Positions 41,341 to 50,977 of a DNA stretch of 64,000 nt are shown one piece after another. The stretch lies in contig NZ_JABMKX010000018.1 in the NCBI RefSeq assembly GCF_013204885.1, forward strand, positions 62,001-126,000. The letters run 5' to 3'. Position numbers and translations under genes: made by a program. Below the pieces are notes generated by a model. The model was not told where the DNA came from, ran no database searches, and worked only from the letters and a program-made list of their open reading frames with translations. This DNA comes from Paenibacillus tritici (GTDB lineage Bacteria; Bacillota; Bacilli; Paenibacillales; Paenibacillaceae). The number at the start of each line of letters is the position of its first letter. Position 1 is the first letter of the stretch.

Positions 41341-42405
41341 CTATTTACTTCCTGGTGTAGCGGAAGGACTGCTGCCCGGCGAAGCCTCTGCATCAGGAGC
41401 TGGAGTCGGAGTCGGGTCCGGTGCAGTGAGGGTATCCTGCACGAACGCCTTCAGATCTCTCTCACTGCTGAAGCCGATGACCTGGGAGCCATCCTTGGTC
41501 GTCTTTTCTCTGATCAGGTGCATTGGCGGGATTTGCGCACTGCCGCCCATAGAGCTGTCGTAGCCTAAGGCTCCCAGCTTCAACATATCGCTTACGACAA
41601 TATTGGTATCAATATAAGGCGTAACCTCGGAGAGGATAGTCGGCAGCTTAACAATGGAAGTGGTGCTGATTACCTTATCCGCCACAGCCTTGAGGAACCC
41701 GCGCTGGCGTTCCGTCCGGGTGAAGTCGGAGGTGGCATCATGGCGGAAGCGCACATACTGCAGCGCCATTTTGCCGTCCAGGTGCTGGAAGCCTTTTTTG
41801 AGATTAATATCGAACTCAGGCCCGTCAGCCTTGGTGGTATAACGCATGTCCTTCTCGACCTCATAGTCAACACCGCCCACGGCATCCACCAGCTTCATGA
41901 AGCCCTGGAAATCGGTATAGACGTAATATTGAATCGGGATGCCGAGCAGGTCGCTGACCGTCTGCATCGCCGTATTGGGTCCATAGGTAATGGCGGCATT
42001 GATCCGCTGTGAACCGTGGTCAGGTATAGGAACAAAAGTATCGCGGAGAATGGAGAATACATAGAATTTCTTCTTCACCGGATCAAGTGAGGCTACCAGC
42101 ATCGTATCCGAGCGCGGAACCTCGCCCTTCTTCACGCCGCGTGCATCCACACCCATCAGCAGGATATTCACAGGCTCTGTGCCTTCCCATTGGGGAGGTG
42201 GAACCGCTTCTGCCGAGGCTGTCGGTACATTTGCCCACGGAGAATCTTCACCCGTCTTATGCATGTTGTCGAGCTGATTGTAGATGGAGGTGAAATAATA
42301 GACCAGACCTCCGATAATTAGAAGGAGGATGATTGCCAGCGTCCAGAGCAGCGGTTTTTTCTTTGACTTGCCGGCTTTTGCGTGCCGGTTCTTTCTTGGC
42401 GGCAT
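41341..42405 (-). CDS. LytR-CpsA-Psr (LCP) family protein
   Basis: 354 residues. A basic N-terminus ([16 protein letters not shown]) precedes one membrane helix ([20 protein letters not shown], about 19-38); the rest is extracellular. LCP enzymes attach teichoic acids or polysaccharides to peptidoglycan. The domain starts at [30 protein letters not shown] with the conserved R-S-D-T, then [12 protein letters not shown] and [29 protein letters not shown] with the pyrophosphate-binding arginines. The C-terminal tail is Pro/Thr/Ser-rich, probably a wall spacer. The gene lies just beyond hemL and is co-oriented with it; the two may share a transcript (104 bp gap). Confidence 0.93.
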   Translation of the reverse strand: MPPRKNRHAKAGKSKKKPLLWTLAIILLLIIGGLVYYFTSIYNQLDNMHKTGEDSPWANVPTASAEAVPPPQWEGTEPVNILLMGVDARGVKKGEVPRSDTMLVASLDPVKKKFYVFSILRDTFVPIPDHGSQRINAAITYGPNTAMQTVSDLLGIPIQYYVYTDFQGFMKLVDAVGGVDYEVEKDMRYTTKADGPEFDINLKKGFQHLDGKMALQYVRFRHDATSDFTRTERQRGFLKAVADKVISTTSIVKLPTILSEVTPYIDTNIVVSDMLKLGALGYDSSMGGSAQIPPMHLIREKTTKDGSQVIGFSSERDLKAFVQDTLTAPDPTPTPAPDAEASPGSSPSATPGSK

Positions 42406-42507
42406 TTCGTTCGTCCTTTCCGATTCACATTGTCTACATTATAATTTCTTTTGGGAAGACACGCAATTTCCGAATTATGATCCCTACCTATGAGGAGTGA
42501 ACAATAC

Positions 42508-42969
42508 ATGAATATCACTATTGGTCAAAAGGTTCCAGATTTCACACTTCCGGCTTCCACAGGGGAAGAGATCCGCTTAAGCCAGTACCTTGGCAAGAAA
42601 GTGCTGCTCTATTTCTATCCCAAAAACATGACGCCCGCCTGCACGCAGGAAGCCTGCGATTTCCGGGATGCCCATGATACCCTTGCCGCGAGCGGGGCGG
42701 TTGTCCTTGGCATCAGCTCCGATAATCTGGCCTCACACGGAAAATTTATTACGAAGCACCAGTTGCCTTTTCCGCTATTGTCCGATGAGGAGCATAAGGT
42801 AAGTGAACTGTTCGGAGTATGGCAGCAGAAGAAGCTCTACGGCAAGGAATTTATGGGAATCGTGCGCTCCACTTTTCTGATTGATGAAGAAGGAATTCTG
42901 AGAGCGGAGTGGAGAAAGGTCAGGGTGAAGGGCCATGTGGAGACCGCATTGGAACAAATCGTGAAATAA
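42508..42969 (+). CDS. bcp: Thioredoxin-dependent peroxiredoxin, PrxQ/Bcp type
   Basis: 153 residues from the ATG at 42508 (GAGGAG about 11 nt upstream); an ATG 18 bp earlier overlaps the RBS. It reduces H2O2 and organic peroxides. Peroxidatic C45 and resolving C50 are in PKNMTPACTQEACDFRDAHD, the five-residue spacing of PrxQ. Other blocks: VLLYFYP, VLGISSDNLASHGKFITKHQLPFPLLSDEEHKVSELFGVW, STFLIDEEGILRAEWRKVRVKGHVE. It is divergent from the LCP gene and ends about 107 bp before the giant activase gene. Confidence 0.95.
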   Translation: MNITIGQKVPDFTLPASTGEEIRLSQYLGKKVLLYFYPKNMTPACTQEACDFRDAHDTLAASGAVVLGISSDNLASHGKFITKHQLPFPLLSDEEHKVSELFGVWQQKKLYGKEFMGIVRSTFLIDEEGILRAEWRKVRVKGHVETALEQIVK

Positions 42970-43076
42970 TTAGTATGCTGGGAATTAATTGTATTTGTCT
43001 ATTACTTTTTTAACAGCTTTAGCCAGGCTCTCTCGTGATATAGTTGCCTCATATTACTTCAAATTTGGAGCAAGGT

Positions 43077-46000
43077 ATGGGGGATGGCATGAAGATACTG
43101 CGTATTGGGCTTGACGTCGGATCAACTACGGCCAAATTGGTTGTTATGGAACGGAATACAATTATTCATCAGGATTATGTACGTCATTTCAGCGATATCA
43201 AAAAAGCGGCGATCGCCCTCCTGTCGGCTGTACAGCAGCGGTTCCCCGATAGTGAAGCCTCACTCACAGTAAGCGGTTCCTCCGGGTTGTCCTTATCCAA
43301 GCTCGGGGGGATTCCGTTTGTCCAGGAGGTTATTGCCTGTACCCGGGCGATCAGCGAACGGATTCCGCAGTGTGATACTGCCATTGAGCTGGGCGGGGAA
43401 GATGCCAAAATAATCTATCTTAGCGGCGGTATTGAGCAGCGGATGAACACCGCCTGCGCTGGCGGCACCGGAGCCTTCATTGATCAGATGGCCTCGCTGC
43501 TGCAGACCGATCCCGGCGGGCTCAATGAGCTTGCAGTGAAGCATGAGCGGATCTATCCGATCGCTTCGCGCTGCGGGGTGTTTGCCAAAAGCGATGTGCA
43601 GCCGCTGCTGAATGAAGGGGCAAGGCGCGAGGATGTGGCGGCTTCGATCTTCCAGAGCATTGTGAACCAGACGATCAGCGGCCTGGCCTGCGGACGGCCG
43701 ATTCGCGGCCGGGTGGCTCTGCTGGGCGGACCGCTGACCTTCTTGTCTGCCCTCCGTGACCGGTTCACGGAGACTCTGGGTCTTAAGGAAGACGATGTGC
43801 TGTTCCCGGAGCACTCGCAATATTTCGTTGCCATCGGTTCAGCGCTTGCGCAGTCTGAGCCTGTATTCCTGCCGCTGCCTGACTGGATCACACGGATTAC
43901 AGCCGTGGACTTCTCGCAGGACCGTGCGGAGGATGCCGAGCTGGCGCCGCTGTTCGGAACACCGGAGGATCTGGCCCGGTTCAGACTCCGCCATGGTAAC
44001 GCCAAGGCACCCCGATCGGAGCTGTCTGCCCACAAGGGACCTGTCTATCTCGGCATTGATGCCGGGTCTACCACGACCAAGCTGGTGGTTACCGGAGCGG
44101 CGGATGAGATTCTGCATACCTTCTACGGGAGTAATAAAGGCAACCCGCTGCAATCGGTTACGGAGGCGCTGAAGGAGATTTACCGGCTGCTTCCTTCCGG
44201 CTGCTATATCGCGGGAGCTTACGCTACCGGTTATGGTGAGGGGTTAGTCAAGGCCGCACTGCGGATGGACGGCGGAGAAGTGGAGACCGTAGCCCATTAC
44301 AAGGCGGCGTCCAAATTCATGCCCGAGGTCGACTTTATCCTCGATATCGGCGGCCAGGATATGAAGTGCATCAAGATCCGCGGAGGAGCCATCGACAGCC
44401 TGATGCTCAACGAAGCCTGCTCGGCAGGCTGCGGGTCCTTCCTGGAGAGCTTCGCTTCTGCGCTGGAGCTTGGCATCGAGGAGTTCGCCGCAGCGGCACT
44501 CGAATCCGCGAAGCCGGTGAATCTCGGTTCACGCTGTACCGTGTTCATGAATTCCAAGGTGAAGCAGGTCCAGAAGGAAGGGGCATCGCTGGCCGATCTC
44601 TCGGCCGGACTCGCCTATTCTGTGATTAAGAATGCGCTGCAGAAGGTCATCAAGATCCGTAATCCCGAGGATTTGGGCCGGAATATCATAGTCCAGGGCG
44701 GCACCTTCTACAATGAAGCTGTCCTGCGGGCTTTTGAGCTGCTGACCGGAAGAACGGTGGTAAGACCCGATATCGCCGGTGTGATGGGCGCGTATGGCTG
44801 TGCCCTGATGGCCAGAGAACAGGCTAAGGCCCAAGGTGTCAGCTCTATTCTGGGACCGGAGGAGCTGGATGCCTTCCAGTATTCGGTTGCCCCCGGCCGC
44901 TGCAGCCGCTGCGCCAACAACTGTGCGCTGACGATCAGCCGCTTCCCGGACAAGAGCTTCCATGTGACGGGTAACCGCTGTGAACGCGGGGCGGGCGGCA
45001 AAAAAGAGAAGAACACACTGCCGAATTTGATGCAATATAAATATGAAAGATTCTTCGCTTATGAAGGATTGCCTGAAGCGGCGGCAATGCGGGGGACGGT
45101 TGGAATTCCGCGGACCATGAATATGTTCGAGAATTACCCGTTCTGGCACACCTTCTTCACCTCACTGCGCTACCGGACGGTGCTGTCTCCGAAGTCCAGC
45201 AAGAAGCTGTATGAGAGCGGCATGGATACGATTCCTTCGGAGTCGATCTGCTATCCGGCGAAGATGGCTCACGGGCATGTGCAGAGTCTGATTGGCCAAG
45301 GCGTGGACTTCATTTTTTATCCGGCAGTCGTCTATGAGAAGAAGGAAGATGATGCGGCCCAGAATCATTTCAATTGTCCGGTAGTGGCTTCCTATCCAGA
45401 GGTGATCCGCAATAACATGGACGGCTTGAAGGAGCAGGGGGTTCCCCTGGTCAGCCCGTTCCTGACCTTCGATGATATCCCGGCGTTGACCCGGGTGCTG
45501 GCAAGAACATTTGCGGAGGTGCCCAAGGAAGAGATTGCTGCTGCTGTCCAGGCCGGACTGGCGGAAGCCGATCAGGCGAAGAACGATGTGCGCACTAAGG
45601 GCGAAGAGACACTTGTCTTCCTCTCGGAGACAGGGACGAAGGGCATTCTGCTGTGCGGGCATCCCTATCATGCAGACCCGGAGATTAACCACGGCATTGC
45701 CGAGATGATCACCGGTATGGGGCTTGCGGTGCTGACCGAGGATTCGATCTGCCATCTGGACCGCAGTGAAGGCGACGTTGGGGTAGTAAACCAGTGGACC
45801 TACCATGCACGGATGTACCGTGCCGCCCGGCTGACAGCAGGAAGAGACGACCTGGAGCTGGTCCAGCTCACCTCCTTCGGCTGCGGGATTGATGCGATTA
45901 CCTGCGATGCCGTCCAGGAGATTATGGAACGCCACAACAAGGTCTATACCTTGATCAAAATAGATGAGATCAGCAATCTGGGAGCCGCGCGGATTCGCCT

Positions 46001-47375
46001 GCGTTCCTTGCAGGCAGCGATGCGTGAGCGTGAGAAGGGCGAAGTGAAGCCGCAGCTGCTCTACAAGACACAAGTGAACGTGCCGTTCACGAAGGAAATG
46101 AAGGATACCTATACCATTCTGGCTCCACAGATGTCGCCTATTCATTTCGAGCTGTTCGAACGGGTCTTCCGCGATGCGGGGTATCGCCTCAAGATTCTGG
46201 AATCAACCGGCCCGCAGGAGACGGAGGAGGGCCTCCGGTACGTCAATAATGATGCGTGTTATCCGGCGATTGTAACGATCGGGCAGATGCTGTCGGCACT
46301 GAAAAGCGGGGATTATGATCCTGACCGGACCGCTGTAATCATGTCACAGACCGGCGGCGGCTGCCGGGCAACCAATTATATCTCCCTGCTGCGCAAGGCG
46401 CTGAAGGATTCGAATCTGGGGCAGATTCCGGTGATTTCCCTGAATGCCTCCGGCATGGAGAACCAGCCCGGTTTCCGCATCAGCCTGAAGCTGGCGAACC
46501 GCCTGATCGCTGCCGCCTGTTACGGTGATCTGATGATGCGCCTGCTGCACCGCTTCAGACCGTATGAGGATGTCCCGGGAAGTGCAGAGGCCTTATTCCG
46601 CCAGGGGATGGAACGCTGCAAGAACAGCCTGTCGAACTTCTCGTTCCGGGAGTATAAGCGGCTGACCCGTGAGATTGTTGCAGAGTTCTCCCGGCTGGCG
46701 GTCCTCCCGGCGGTTAAGCCCAGGGTGGGCATTGTCGGGGAGATTCTGATCAAATTCCACCCGGATGCCAATAACCGTATCATCGACATGATCGAGGCAG
46801 AGGGCGGAGAGGCCGTCATGCCTGATTTCCTGGACTTCATATTCTATTGTGTCTACAATCCGATCTACAAGGCCGAGCAATTCGGCAAAAGCAAACGGCT
46901 GGGATATATTAATCCCATGCTGATCTCTTATCTGGAGATCTACCGTAAGCCGGTCAAGGTGGCGCTGGAGCAGGCCGGACTGTCCAAAGGCCGGGAGAAT
47001 ATATACGGCCTGGCGGAGAAGGCCAGCCGGCTTGTGTCTGTCGGTAACCAGATGGGCGAAGGCTGGTTCCTGACGGCGGAAATGATGGATCTCCTGGATA
47101 ACGGCGTGAATAATATTGCCTGCATTCAGCCGTTCGCCTGCCTGCCGAACCATATTACCGGACGCGGGATGATCAAAGGACTGAAGGAGCTGTACCCGGG
47201 AGCAAATATAGTCGCCATTGATTATGATGCCGGAGTCAGCGTCGTCAACCAGGCGAACCGCATCAAGCTGATGATGTCGATTGCCAGCGGCATTGCGGGC
47301 GGTAAGCAGCCGTCAGCGGACGAGGCTGCGCAGCTGGCGCCCACGTTAGCAGGCACCGTAGGCTGCGGAGTATAA
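43077..47375 (+). CDS. Giant double activase / 2-hydroxyacyl-CoA dehydratase-like protein
   Basis: 1432 residues from ATG 43077 (GGAG 6 nt upstream); ATG 43089 is also possible. Two ASKHA ATPase (BadF/BcrA/HgdC-type activase) domains stand in tandem: GLDVGSTTAKLVV at residues 11-23 and GIDAGSTTTKLVV at about 326-338, with TACAGGTGAFIDQMA and EACSAGCGSFLES, which in HgdC carry the bridging-cluster cysteine. A linker CSRCANNCALTI follows, then a DUF2229/HgdB-like part from about 676 (SESICYPAKMAHGHVQ, DACYPAIVTIGQML, QTGGGCRATNYI, AIDYDAGVSVVNQANRIKLMM). The chemistry is presumably ATP-driven low-potential electron transfer; the substrate is unknown. Monocistronic with a double terminator. Confidence 0.9.
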   Translation: MGDGMKILRIGLDVGSTTAKLVVMERNTIIHQDYVRHFSDIKKAAIALLSAVQQRFPDSEASLTVSGSSGLSLSKLGGIPFVQEVIACTRAISERIPQCDTAIELGGEDAKIIYLSGGIEQRMNTACAGGTGAFIDQMASLLQTDPGGLNELAVKHERIYPIASRCGVFAKSDVQPLLNEGARREDVAASIFQSIVNQTISGLACGRPIRGRVALLGGPLTFLSALRDRFTETLGLKEDDVLFPEHSQYFVAIGSALAQSEPVFLPLPDWITRITAVDFSQDRAEDAELAPLFGTPEDLARFRLRHGNAKAPRSELSAHKGPVYLGIDAGSTTTKLVVTGAADEILHTFYGSNKGNPLQSVTEALKEIYRLLPSGCYIAGAYATGYGEGLVKAALRMDGGEVETVAHYKAASKFMPEVDFILDIGGQDMKCIKIRGGAIDSLMLNEACSAGCGSFLESFASALELGIEEFAAAALESAKPVNLGSRCTVFMNSKVKQVQKEGASLADLSAGLAYSVIKNALQKVIKIRNPEDLGRNIIVQGGTFYNEAVLRAFELLTGRTVVRPDIAGVMGAYGCALMAREQAKAQGVSSILGPEELDAFQYSVAPGRCSRCANNCALTISRFPDKSFHVTGNRCERGAGGKKEKNTLPNLMQYKYERFFAYEGLPEAAAMRGTVGIPRTMNMFENYPFWHTFFTSLRYRTVLSPKSSKKLYESGMDTIPSESICYPAKMAHGHVQSLIGQGVDFIFYPAVVYEKKEDDAAQNHFNCPVVASYPEVIRNNMDGLKEQGVPLVSPFLTFDDIPALTRVLARTFAEVPKEEIAAAVQAGLAEADQAKNDVRTKGEETLVFLSETGTKGILLCGHPYHADPEINHGIAEMITGMGLAVLTEDSICHLDRSEGDVGVVNQWTYHARMYRAARLTAGRDDLELVQLTSFGCGIDAITCDAVQEIMERHNKVYTLIKIDEISNLGAARIRLRSLQAAMREREKGEVKPQLLYKTQVNVPFTKEMKDTYTILAPQMSPIHFELFERVFRDAGYRLKILESTGPQETEEGLRYVNNDACYPAIVTIGQMLSALKSGDYDPDRTAVIMSQTGGGCRATNYISLLRKALKDSNLGQIPVISLNASGMENQPGFRISLKLANRLIAAACYGDLMMRLLHRFRPYEDVPGSAEALFRQGMERCKNSLSNFSFREYKRLTREIVAEFSRLAVLPAVKPRVGIVGEILIKFHPDANNRIIDMIEAEGGEAVMPDFLDFIFYCVYNPIYKAEQFGKSKRLGYINPMLISYLEIYRKPVKVALEQAGLSKGRENIYGLAEKASRLVSVGNQMGEGWFLTAEMMDLLDNGVNNIACIQPFACLPNHITGRGMIKGLKELYPGANIVAIDYDAGVSVVNQANRIKLMMSIASGIAGGKQPSADEAAQLAPTLAGTVGCGV

Positions 47376-47380
47376 GAACA

Positions 47381-47443
47381 GGCAGGGTGAAGCCCTGCCT
47401 ATACATAGAGCGGACCGGATGAATCTCCGGCCCGCTTTTTTTC
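47381..47443 (+). terminator. Double stem-loop terminator of the giant activase gene
   Basis: GGCAGGG/CCCTGCC, then GCGGACCGGA/TCCGGCCCGC followed by eight T. Confidence 0.9.
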
Positions 47444-47535
47444 TTAGGATAGGGACAAGCTCACGCGGGATCGGGAATGATAACAGGTGGATTTTTCCCA
47501 ACTGCTGGTTCACGTTTGAACACTCCTAGACCAGC

Positions 47536-47670
47536 AAGTGGATAAACAACACTTAAATTCGGCCCTTTCACCCATAGTAGCGATAATGGACATAAATAGA
47601 TGCTGTTTCTCCACTTGCTTCAGTTCAGCCCTCGCATATAGACAAATTAGACTACAATTATCCACTTGCT
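47536..47670. repeat. Dispersed GTGGATAAACAACACTTAA-type repeat, locus A
   Basis: AAGTGGATAAACAACACTTA at 47536-47555 recurs as ATGGATAAACCACACTTA near 58951 and inverted as TAAGTGTTGTTTATCCA at 59061. CCACTTGCTT follows twice in this gap. No gene is visible in 47444-47757. Confidence 0.6.
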
Positions 47671-47757
47671 TATAGTAGAAAGCAGTACCTTCGCAGGTTT
47701 ACCTCGACATTTCCTCTTTCTATAGTCTTGTTTTCAGAAATTTTCTGCAAAACGTCA

Positions 47758-47786
47758 TTGACGAATAAATAGGTAGATAGTAAAAT
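47758..47786 (+). promoter_or_regulatory. Promoter of the marR-MFS operon
   Basis: TTGACG and TAAAAT with a 17-bp spacer, about 50 bp before the TTG start at 47838. Confidence 0.75.
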
Positions 47787-47805
47787 AGTTCGTATGCGAA
47801 GTATT
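47784..47805. promoter_or_regulatory. Probable MarR operator
   Basis: A 22-bp near-palindrome: AATAGTTCG, TATG, CGAAGTATT, with one mismatched pair. It overlaps the -10 and the start point, as expected for autorepression. Confidence 0.65.
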
Positions 47806-47837
47806 ATTGTGTAATATACTACTTGGAGGGATGAGGG

Positions 47838-48290
47838 TTGGAGGAAAAAGAAAAGCAGTTGGATGATATTCTGTCCTCTTTCCGCTGCATCAACCATAAT
47901 TTCCAGCAGCTGTTGTGGAAGGACGCGGAAGAGCTGAAGATAACGTCCACCCAGCTGATGGTATTGCGCAAGCTGTCGGCACATCCCGATATCGGGATCA
48001 CGGAGCTTGCAGACCTGCTGCATCTGGGCAACAGCGCGGCAAGCGGAGTGGTCGACCGGATGGTGAAGGCGGGACTGATTACCAGAGAACGCTCGCAGAG
48101 CGACAGACGTATATTCAAGCTGGCAATGACAGAGAAGGGCAAGGAAATCCGCGAGTTAAGCAAACAATCGCTGCGCAGATATCTGCAGCCGCTGGCTAAT
48201 ATATCTGCAGAAGATGCCGGGGAACTGCTGCGGCTGCACGGTGAAATTATCCGAATTCTAGAACAAGGGAGAGACAACAAGAAGCTATGA
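47838..48290 (+). CDS. MarR-family regulator of the adjacent MFS gene
   Basis: 150 residues from TTG 47838 with GGAGGG 7 nt upstream. The winged HTH is LMVLRKLSAHPDIGITELADLLHLGNSAASGVVDRMVKAGLITRERSQSDRRIFKLAMTEKG, with the DRR wing signature. Its stop overlaps the MFS gene start in ATGA, so the repressor and exporter are translationally coupled, a standard MarR-efflux arrangement (as in emrR-emrAB). The 22-bp palindrome over the promoter is the likely operator. Inducing compound unknown. Confidence 0.93.
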   Translation: MEEKEKQLDDILSSFRCINHNFQQLLWKDAEELKITSTQLMVLRKLSAHPDIGITELADLLHLGNSAASGVVDRMVKAGLITRERSQSDRRIFKLAMTEKGKEIRELSKQSLRRYLQPLANISAEDAGELLRLHGEIIRILEQGRDNKKL

Positions 48291-49813
48291 GTACAATTAC
48301 TGCTGATAATGCAGCGTCCAAGACGTTCCGCAGAGGTCCGATTATCGCTGCGCTCCTGATCGGCGCCTTCGTGGCGTTATTGAATCAGACACTAATGAAT
48401 GTGGCGCTGCCCAAAATGATGGAGGATCTGAATATCCTCGCCAATACGGCCCAATGGCTGACGACAGGCTTCATGCTGGTTAACGGTGTGCTGGTGCCGA
48501 TCAGCGCTTATCTGGTGGAGAAATTTACGACCCGCCAGCTGTTTACAACCGCAATGATGTTATTTTCGATAGGTACACTGGTATGTGCCATCGGCACAGG
48601 CTTTGAGATGATTATGGTAGGCAGAGTGATTCAGGCTGTAGGTGCCGGGATTCTGATGCCGCTGATGAACATTGTGTTCCTGCGTATCTTCCCGATTGAA
48701 GAACGCGGCAAGGCGATGGGACTTATGGCGGTTGCGATGATTTTTGCTCCGGCAGTCGGACCTACCTTGTCCGGTTGGGTCGTGCAGAACTATTCCTGGC
48801 GCGTGCTGTTCTACATTGTGCTTCCGCTGGCGATCTTCTCGATGCTTCTTGGCATGAAGACCATGCAGAACGTAGGCAAGCTGACCTCTCCGAAGCTGGA
48901 TAAGCCGGGTGTAATCTTATCGACCCTGGGCTTCGGCGGCTTGCTCTACGGCTTCAGTGATGCCGGAACGGACGGCTGGGGCAGTACAACCGTGGTTCTC
49001 TGTCTGATCCTGGGTATTGTCTCCCTGGGACTGTTCGTATGGCGGGAGCTTACAGCGGATAAGCCGCTGCTTGAATTCCGCATTTTCCGTTACAACATGT
49101 ATTCACTGACTACTGTCATTAATATTATCGTCACTATGGCTATGTATGCAGGGATGATCCTGCTGCCGATCTATCTGCAGACCATCCGCGGCTTCACACC
49201 GATGGAATCCGGGCTGATGCTGCTTCCTGGCGCAATTCTGATGGGAATTATGTCACCGATCACCGGGATTATATTCGATAAAATCGGCGCCAGATGGCTG
49301 GCGGTTATCGGGCTTGCCATTACCGCCATTACCACCTGGGAATTCAGCCAGATCAGCAGCACTACAACGTACACCCATCTGATCCTGACCTATACGGCGC
49401 GAATGTTCGGGATGTCCATGCTGATGATGCCAATCGTAACGGCTGGTCTGAACCAATTACCGCAGCGTCTGGCTTCCCATGGTACAGCAATGTCCAACAC
49501 CCTGCGGACCGTCGGCGGCGCACTGGGAATGGCCCTGTTCGTCAGTCTGATGACCAACCGTACAAAGAGCAACATTACCGATGCACTGGTAAGCGGGGCG
49601 GTATCGAAGACCGATAAGACAGCGATGATCAAGCTTACACAGGAAGCCACGATTAACGGGATTACACATGCGTTCACCGTAGCTACCTGGGTGACGGTTC
49701 TTGCCCTGGTGCTGGCGTTGTTCATCCGCAAGACCTCGCCGCAGCCGGATTTCCTGAAGACGGAAGAGGCCGCAGAACCGCAGCCTAACCTGGTGAAATC
49801 GCAAAGAGCTTAA
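48287..49813 (+). CDS. MFS multidrug exporter, DHA2 family
   Basis: 508 residues, 14-TM drug:H+ antiporter family (EmrB/LmrB-like). N-terminal LLIGAFVALLNQTLMNVALPKMMEDL carries motif D1; motif C-like APAVGPTLSGWVVQNYSWRVLFYIVLPLAI follows. It is longer and closer to LmrB than the exporter at 3.1 kb. The start overlaps the marR stop. A strong terminator shared with the convergent WYL gene follows. Probably exports drugs or lincosamide-like compounds; the substrate is not readable. Confidence 0.93.
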   Translation: MSTITADNAASKTFRRGPIIAALLIGAFVALLNQTLMNVALPKMMEDLNILANTAQWLTTGFMLVNGVLVPISAYLVEKFTTRQLFTTAMMLFSIGTLVCAIGTGFEMIMVGRVIQAVGAGILMPLMNIVFLRIFPIEERGKAMGLMAVAMIFAPAVGPTLSGWVVQNYSWRVLFYIVLPLAIFSMLLGMKTMQNVGKLTSPKLDKPGVILSTLGFGGLLYGFSDAGTDGWGSTTVVLCLILGIVSLGLFVWRELTADKPLLEFRIFRYNMYSLTTVINIIVTMAMYAGMILLPIYLQTIRGFTPMESGLMLLPGAILMGIMSPITGIIFDKIGARWLAVIGLAITAITTWEFSQISSTTTYTHLILTYTARMFGMSMLMMPIVTAGLNQLPQRLASHGTAMSNTLRTVGGALGMALFVSLMTNRTKSNITDALVSGAVSKTDKTAMIKLTQEATINGITHAFTVATWVTVLALVLALFIRKTSPQPDFLKTEEAAEPQPNLVKSQRA

Positions 49814-49826
49814 CCATATGATTGTT

Positions 49827-49874
49827 AAAAAAGACGATCCGCATAAACCGTAACGGTTGCCGGATCGTCTTTTT
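49827..49874. terminator. Bidirectional terminator between MFS and WYL genes
   Basis: Perfect 14-bp stem AAAAAGACGATCCG/CGGATCGTCTTTTT with an inner AACCG/CGGTT pair, flanked by A and T runs. Confidence 0.92.
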
Positions 49875-49881
49875 GTTATGT

Positions 49882-50844
49882 TCAGCGCGGGCTATCTGGC
49901 TGCGGGAGACTGAACGCATATTTAGCAGCAACGTCCCTCGCCAGTTCTCCCAGTCTGCGGCGGATATGTTCCGGAGCAAGAACCTCAAGGACGGGCCCGA
50001 AGCTTAGCAGGAAGCCCAGCAGCCAGTCATTCTCGGCATAGCGGACCGTAAGAGTGTACCCTCCGTTATCCTCCGGGTGAAGCTCCTCGGAGTCGAAATA
50101 CTCTTCGGCAAGATGTCTGCCCTCCGGTGCAAAACGCAGCGTAATCGCCTGCAGATTCTGCGGTTCAGTCCAGCCGTCAGTCCAGGGCAGCTCCTTAAGC
50201 GGAAGATCCTGACGGGTGTAGTGCTGCTGCTCCTTCACCAGCGCCTTCATCCGCAGCAACTTGAAGAGCCGGAAATCCCGGCGGTCTGTGCAGAAGCCGT
50301 ATAAGTACCAGGATTGCCCTTTGAGGACCAGCGTATAAGGCTCAATGGTGCGCTGGCTGACCCGTCCTTCAGATGAAATGTATTCAAAGGTAACAACAAC
50401 TTCCTCCTCCAGCGCTTCTTTTAGCAGGCTAAGACGCTCCTCCAGAGGCCCCATCTGCCCCCATGGGGAGATATCGACGATCATCTGGGTGGTCTTACTG
50501 CGGAAGGCCGCTAGCTTGGAAGGGGGGATTACACTGCTGATTTTCTCCAATAACAGGTGGTGGCCCTCGCCGACATAGGAGGAGACACTTTGCAGCGCGC
50601 CGAAGATATCGGCCAGCTCACGCTCCGACAGAACATTACGGTCCAGCCGGTAGCCTTCCATGAGGCCGATACCACCCCCGGCCCCCTGATAGGTGACCAC
50701 GGGAATACCTGCCGTATTAATGCTGTCTACATCGCGGTAGATCGTGCGTACAGACACCTCGAACATATCGGCCAGCTCCTTGGCCTGAATCAGCGGCCGG
50801 TTCAGCAGCAGAATGACTATGGAGAGGAGACGGTCTATTTTCAC
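49882..50844 (-). CDS. WYL-domain transcriptional regulator (YafY type)
   Basis: 320 residues. The N-terminal HTH_11 reads RLLSIVILLLNRPLIQAKELADMFEVSVRTIYRDVDSINTAGIPVVTYQG; the WYL domain follows (YTLVLKGQSWYLYGFCTDRRDFRLFKLLRM), and a C-terminal WCX-like extension. WYL regulators sense ligands, often nucleic acid-related. It is divergent from the MFS gene at 50978 with 133 bp between, which contains a TATCTAATTAGATA palindrome, so it probably controls that gene and itself. Confidence 0.92.
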   Translation of the reverse strand: MKIDRLLSIVILLLNRPLIQAKELADMFEVSVRTIYRDVDSINTAGIPVVTYQGAGGGIGLMEGYRLDRNVLSERELADIFGALQSVSSYVGEGHHLLLEKISSVIPPSKLAAFRSKTTQMIVDISPWGQMGPLEERLSLLKEALEEEVVVTFEYISSEGRVSQRTIEPYTLVLKGQSWYLYGFCTDRRDFRLFKLLRMKALVKEQQHYTRQDLPLKELPWTDGWTEPQNLQAITLRFAPEGRHLAEEYFDSEELHPEDNGGYTLTVRYAENDWLLGFLLSFGPVLEVLAPEHIRRRLGELARDVAAKYAFSLPQPDSPR

Positions 50845-50934
50845 AGACTTGCACCAGCTTTCTTTCAGGTTGATAGTCTAAGCTTAGCAAATTGTTTGAA
50901 ATAAAGCATTGCTCTCAGTAGTATATTATACTAT

Positions 50935-50948
50935 TATCTAATTAGATA
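50935..50948. promoter_or_regulatory. Palindrome in the WYL/MFS divergent region
   Basis: TATCTAATTAGATA, perfect over 14 bp, 30 bp before the MFS start; a candidate operator. Confidence 0.45.
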
Positions 50949-50977
50949 TTTATATAATTTAATGAGGGGCTAATGTT

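Noticed and set aside
45162-46145. 327-codon frame antisense to the giant activase gene
   Set aside because: Shadow of a real gene; no family motifs and no RBS.
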